From Truepera sp. (GTDB lineage: Bacteria; Deinococcota; Deinococci; Deinococcales; Trueperaceae): a DNA stretch of 64,000 nucleotides. Shown here one piece after another: positions 61,206 through 64,000 of the stretch. The notes under the pieces are model-generated. The model was given only the letters and a program-made list of their open reading frames with translations, searched no databases and had not been told where the DNA came from. The translations under genes were made by a program, and so were the position numbers. Location of the stretch: positions 404,390 through 468,389 of the forward strand of contig JAVSMU010000001.1 of assembly GCA_032027045.1 (NCBI GenBank). The letters run 5' to 3'. Position 1 is the first letter of the stretch. Each line of letters starts with the position of its first letter.

Positions 61206-61654
61206 GTGCGCCCGAGTCTACCCGACCGCTGAGCGGGCTTGGTGCCGAGTCCGGACATCGGTATGGGGACAATTGCCAGTATCCACGTTGCCCACGAGGC
61301 CTCATCCTTAGCGGAGGTGAGTGAACCTCGGCCGAGAGAAGCAGACCTCGGCTGAGTGCCAATGGTCAGGCGAGCTGAGTACGCGTGGTCAAGTGAACTG
61401 CTCACCGCCCTGCCGCGAACATCTACGACAGGCTCCGGTCGAACTCCGACCACGACCGCTCGGATGGCGGTGCAATCGTGGTTCCCCGGTTCGCGTTCGA
61501 CGTTGAGTGGTCCATCCACTCGCTTACCCAACGACCAGGTCCGATCCAGAGGCGCCGCCGCCGGCTCTAGGGCGGTGTGGTTCCGGGCCCACCACCCGCT
61601 GGCCCCAGGCGTCTTGGGCGGGCAACCCCCCGGAAATGCGAAGGAGAAGAACAC
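61206..61654. other. Intergenic region with paired palindromic repeats
   Basis: No gene is supported in these 449 bases. Two 12-base near-identical sites, ACCTCGGCCGAG (61325-61336) and ACCTCGGCTGAG (61345-61356), are spaced 20 bases apart and each is itself close to a palindrome. They are candidate binding sites for a dimeric regulator of the flanking genes. Confidence 0.4.
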
Positions 61655-62293
61655 ATGAGACCTCAAACTCGCCCCTTATGGGCATACCTCCTCATAGGCC
61701 TGGGCGTGTTCTTCCTAGCTGTCAACGTCGGTTGGCTCGACTGGGTGGGCGATTGGCAGTGGGCGTTACTGTGCCTCGGTGGCGGCGCGGCGTCCTACTA
61801 CTACTACGCCACCCACTCGACCGAGTGGTGGGCCCTGATCCCCGGCTTCGCGCTCGCAGCCATCGGCGTCGGCATCTTGGCGGGCGACGCTGGCGGCCCC
61901 GTGTTCCTCGGACTCGTCGGAGCCGGATTCGCGGGCGTCTACCTCACGCGTCGCCGGCTTTGGTGGGCGATCATTCCCGCTGGAACGCTCTTCACCCTGG
62001 CGCTCGTCGCCTGGTTGACCGAACGTTCTCCCGGCCTGGATACGGGTTGGGTGTTCTTCCTGGGACTCGCCGTCACCTTCGCCCTCCTGTTCTTCCTGCC
62101 CGACGGCCAGGGCAAGCAGCGCTGGGCCGTCTATCCGGCGCTTGGGGTCCTGGCCCTCGTGGCGTTGACCGCCTTCCCAGACGTGCTCGGCGAAGTGTTC
62201 CTGCCACTCCTGTTGGTGCTCGCGGGCATCATCCTGCTCTGGCGTCGGGGAGGCTCGAGCAAGGGTCCGACGCTGCCTCGCGGGAGCGCATGA
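61655..62293 (+). CDS. Hypothetical membrane protein with paired small helices
   Basis: A 212-residue membrane protein with about eight short hydrophobic segments, beginning MRPQTRPLWAYLLIGLGVFFLAVNVGW. Its composition (WALLCLGGGAASYYYYATHS, LLVLAGIILLWRRGG) resembles LiaI/DUF5668-like small membrane proteins repeated in tandem. AAGGAGA precedes the ATG. One base separates its stop from the next gene, so they form an operon with 62295, 63494 and 63625. Confidence 0.6.
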   Translation: MRPQTRPLWAYLLIGLGVFFLAVNVGWLDWVGDWQWALLCLGGGAASYYYYATHSTEWWALIPGFALAAIGVGILAGDAGGPVFLGLVGAGFAGVYLTRRRLWWAIIPAGTLFTLALVAWLTERSPGLDTGWVFFLGLAVTFALLFFLPDGQGKQRWAVYPALGVLALVALTAFPDVLGEVFLPLLLVLAGIILLWRRGGSSKGPTLPRGSA

Positions 62294-62294
62294 G

Positions 62295-63497
62295 ATGGCG
62301 ACAAGTGAGCGCTGGCCATGGCCCCCAATTCCGGTGCTGAGTAGCGCGGCGAAGAGCCGGGGCGCAAGGAGACGGCCTCCACCCGCTGGGTCGCCGAAAC
62401 CGCCGCTGCGGGTGAACCGCGCTCCTTGCAGGCTGACGGTCATCTACGTTCTGGCCTTGCTCGGGTTCAGCAGCTTCGGCTTCGCTCAGCTCTCGGCTGC
62501 GGATCTGTCGCGTGCCGCCGGGGTCGAGCAGCTCTTGACGACGCACGCTGCGTCCGTCTGGCCGGGATGGGGGCCGCATGCGCTACTGGTCCGCAAGGGG
62601 GGACACGAGTACCTGATAGCCCACCCTTCGCCGCCCGAAGGCTTCGTGCCGTTGAAGGACGTGGAGATTGCAGGTAGCCGAGTTCACGTGCTGACGGGGC
62701 ATCTCACGCCCGGACCGGTCGCCACCAGTTGGCCCGTCGGAGGACTCTGGAGCGTGGCCGTGCCCGCTCTCGACGACTTCCAGGAGGCCATCGACGGGCT
62801 CCTGGGGGAAGGGGTCGTGCTGCTCGACGATCCGAGCTACATCCGGGCTGTGATACACGAGGCCTTCCACGCCTTCCAGATGAACACCTTCGGAGGACCT
62901 GGCGGCCTGCCGAGGGCCGACGAGGCCATCGGTGAGAGAGAGGTCCTGGCCGCCCTGGAGCAGCGCAGCGACCTGAACGACCGGCACCTTCAGCAGGGGC
63001 TGGCGCTGGCTCGTGCCTTGAGTGCGGATACCGAGGCCGGGGTCCGGCAAGCGGCACTGCAGTTCCTCCAGTTTCGGGCGAGCTGGCGGGCGGTCGCGCC
63101 CGCGGGAACGCGGGCACTGGAGCGCCAGATCGAGTGGATCGAAGGGCTCGCCCGCTACGCCGACACGGCGCTGATGTCGAGCGTCGGTGTCGAAGAGGCC
63201 GCGAGTGCGTCCGGCCTCGAGCCCTACCCACAGCCCGAGCAGGTTCGGGAGGAGTTCCTCCGCCAACTCAGCGACCCCGCCTCGATTCCCGGCGGCTTGC
63301 GAGACCGCTACTTCGTCCTGGGCGCCGCCCAGGGCTTCGTGTTGGATCAACTCATGCCGGACTGGAAGGCGCGCACACTGCCCGGCGGGGAGGCGCTAGA
63401 GGATCTGCTCGCCGAAGCGGCCGGCGGGTCAAGTCAGGGAGGCGACGATGACGCCATCTCGGCCGGCGGCCCTGTTGCCGCCGAAGGAGGTCGATGA
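62295..63497 (+). CDS. Secreted or anchored HExxH metallopeptidase-like protein
   Basis: A 400-residue protein. A basic N-terminal stretch (1-46) leads to a hydrophobic segment (47-64, LTVIYVLALLGFSSFGFA) that acts as a signal or anchor. A zincin motif HEAFH is at 188-192 (AVIHEAFHAFQMNTFGG), and a downstream Glu helix, IEWIEGLARYADTAL, can supply the third ligand. The true start may be later, near the hydrophobic segment. No known family is assigned. It is coupled to the small frame at 63494 by an ATGA overlap. Confidence 0.65.
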   Translation: MATSERWPWPPIPVLSSAAKSRGARRRPPPAGSPKPPLRVNRAPCRLTVIYVLALLGFSSFGFAQLSAADLSRAAGVEQLLTTHAASVWPGWGPHALLVRKGGHEYLIAHPSPPEGFVPLKDVEIAGSRVHVLTGHLTPGPVATSWPVGGLWSVAVPALDDFQEAIDGLLGEGVVLLDDPSYIRAVIHEAFHAFQMNTFGGPGGLPRADEAIGEREVLAALEQRSDLNDRHLQQGLALARALSADTEAGVRQAALQFLQFRASWRAVAPAGTRALERQIEWIEGLARYADTALMSSVGVEEAASASGLEPYPQPEQVREEFLRQLSDPASIPGGLRDRYFVLGAAQGFVLDQLMPDWKARTLPGGEALEDLLAEAAGGSSQGGDDDAISAGGPVAAEGGR

Positions 63498-63628
63498 CTC
63501 CAGGAGCCACGGGAAACGGAGCGGGAGAGACGACACGGGTCGAACGAGCAACTAGAAGGGCTGTGCTAGAGACGAGGGACATCGCCGACAGCCCGGGCAC
63601 CGAAGAGAGGCAGGCAGCAACTCCATGA
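63494..63628 (+). CDS. Small coupled open frame, 44 residues
   Basis: AAGGAGG, the best ribosome site in this operon, lies just before an ATG that overlaps the stop of the metallopeptidase-like gene. The 44-residue product is hydrophilic (MTPGATGNGAGETTRVERATRR...) and unrecognised. Its stop overlaps the ATG of the next gene. It may be a true small protein or a translational-coupling leader for the membrane protein that follows. Confidence 0.4.
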   Translation: MTPGATGNGAGETTRVERATRRAVLETRDIADSPGTEERQAATP

Positions 63629-64000
63629 AAACCATCCTTGGGACCCCGCCGCGCGGGCGGCGGCGCGCCACGACGGCAGGCGGCCACCGGGTCATCACTC
63701 CAGTGACCGCTTCCGTTGCCATCGCGACCAGCATGACGATCGCGCTCGCCGTCTTGGCCGGACTGCTCACCGGCGTCCTAATGCCGCGCGGACCAGTGAC
63801 GACGGCTCAGGCATCGATCGTGCTGGTCACCAGCTTCGCGCTGGGAGCGGCCGCAGGCCTGATCATGCGTTCTCGTTGGCCCATGCTGCTTACGCCCGTC
63901 GCCTACGCCCTCGCGTTCGAGCTGGCGCGCTGGGGCGCTGTCGGGCCGACCGTGGATGCGCCGAGGCTAGACAGCAGCTACGGCATCCTCGCCCTGCTGC
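63625..64000 (+). CDS. Membrane protein, 5' part only
   Basis: An ATG at 63625 opens a frame that continues off the right edge (125 codons visible). Residues 1-25 are basic, followed by three hydrophobic segments (VTASVAIATSMTIALAVLAGLLTGVLM, IVLVTSFALGAAAGLIM, MLLTPVAYALAFELA). It overlaps the small frame before it by 4 bases. Too little is visible to name a family. Confidence 0.6.
   Translation, partial: MKTILGTPPRGRRRATTAGGHRVITPVTASVAIATSMTIALAVLAGLLTGVLMPRGPVTTAQASIVLVTSFALGAAAGLIMRSRWPMLLTPVAYALAFELARWGAVGPTVDAPRLDSSYGILALL

Overview
The window is about 64 kb of GC-rich, tightly packed bacterial DNA with many 4-base ATGA overlaps and frequent GTG starts. The ribosomal protein L19 at 10657-11070 reads like Deinococcus L19 (for example [17 protein letters not shown] and [15 protein letters not shown]). 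I infer a member of the Deinococcota, perhaps a Truepera-like lineage. The phylum is a moderate-confidence inference from protein resemblance, not a database result.

Layout of the chromosomal left arm. Positions 1-2968 hold a cytochrome c maturation operon on the minus strand, transcribed ccdA-ccmA-ccmB-ccmC-(ccmD). Positions 3212-6120 hold a NitT/TauT-type ABC importer (binding protein, ATPase, permease). Then follow a flippase-like membrane protein, a TPR-GGDEF diguanylate cyclase, a two-domain VOC dioxygenase-like protein, a thioredoxin-like protein, rplS with promoter, leader hairpin and terminator, and a protein with two degenerate HD-GYP domains.

Positions 13065-28140 are an integrated mobile element of about 15 kb. 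It sits in the 3' half of a tRNA-Ala(GGC) gene and is flanked by perfect 50-bp direct repeats. Each end also carries two tandem copies of an 11-bp motif that look like integrase arm sites. The element codes for a tyrosine integrase with all catalytic residues, an excisionase-like protein, a DUF3987-type helicase/primase-like protein, a zinc-ribbon/HTH protein, a Rad52/DdrA-type annealing protein, two small unknown proteins (one with DnaJ-like CxxCxGxG motifs), an ArdC-like antirestriction protein, a TIR/SEFIR-domain protein, a complete type III restriction-modification pair and a small lipoprotein. No capsid, portal, terminase or relaxase gene is visible, so it is best called an integrative defence island or satellite-like element.

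The right arm begins with two small membrane proteins and a decayed HTH gene. It continues with a serine beta-lactamase-like hydrolase and an intact GAF/HD-GYP protein. Next is a peptide-type ABC import cassette (34114-38314) with a C26 amidotransferase-like peptidase and a convergent RpiR regulator. The binding protein of this cassette appears circularly permuted: the part that normally forms the C-terminal end follows the signal peptide, and the protein stops where that part would normally begin. This is the most unusual observation in the window. A second ABC import cassette (46107-49570), whose binding protein has the normal order, is followed by a nucleoside phosphorylase, adenine deaminase and an M20 peptidase in translationally coupled order, which suggests nucleoside or purine salvage. 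Neither peptide-type cassette has its own ATPase.

The rest is ordinary chromosomal content: an ABC-2 exporter, a DapB-like reductase lacking the usual His-His pair, two EamA transporters, two DinB-like proteins, an Lgt-like/TlpA fusion, an SDR, a methyltransferase, SppA, a GNAT, OsmC, a DUF454 protein, a secreted HExxH protein and a truncated membrane-protein gene at the right edge.
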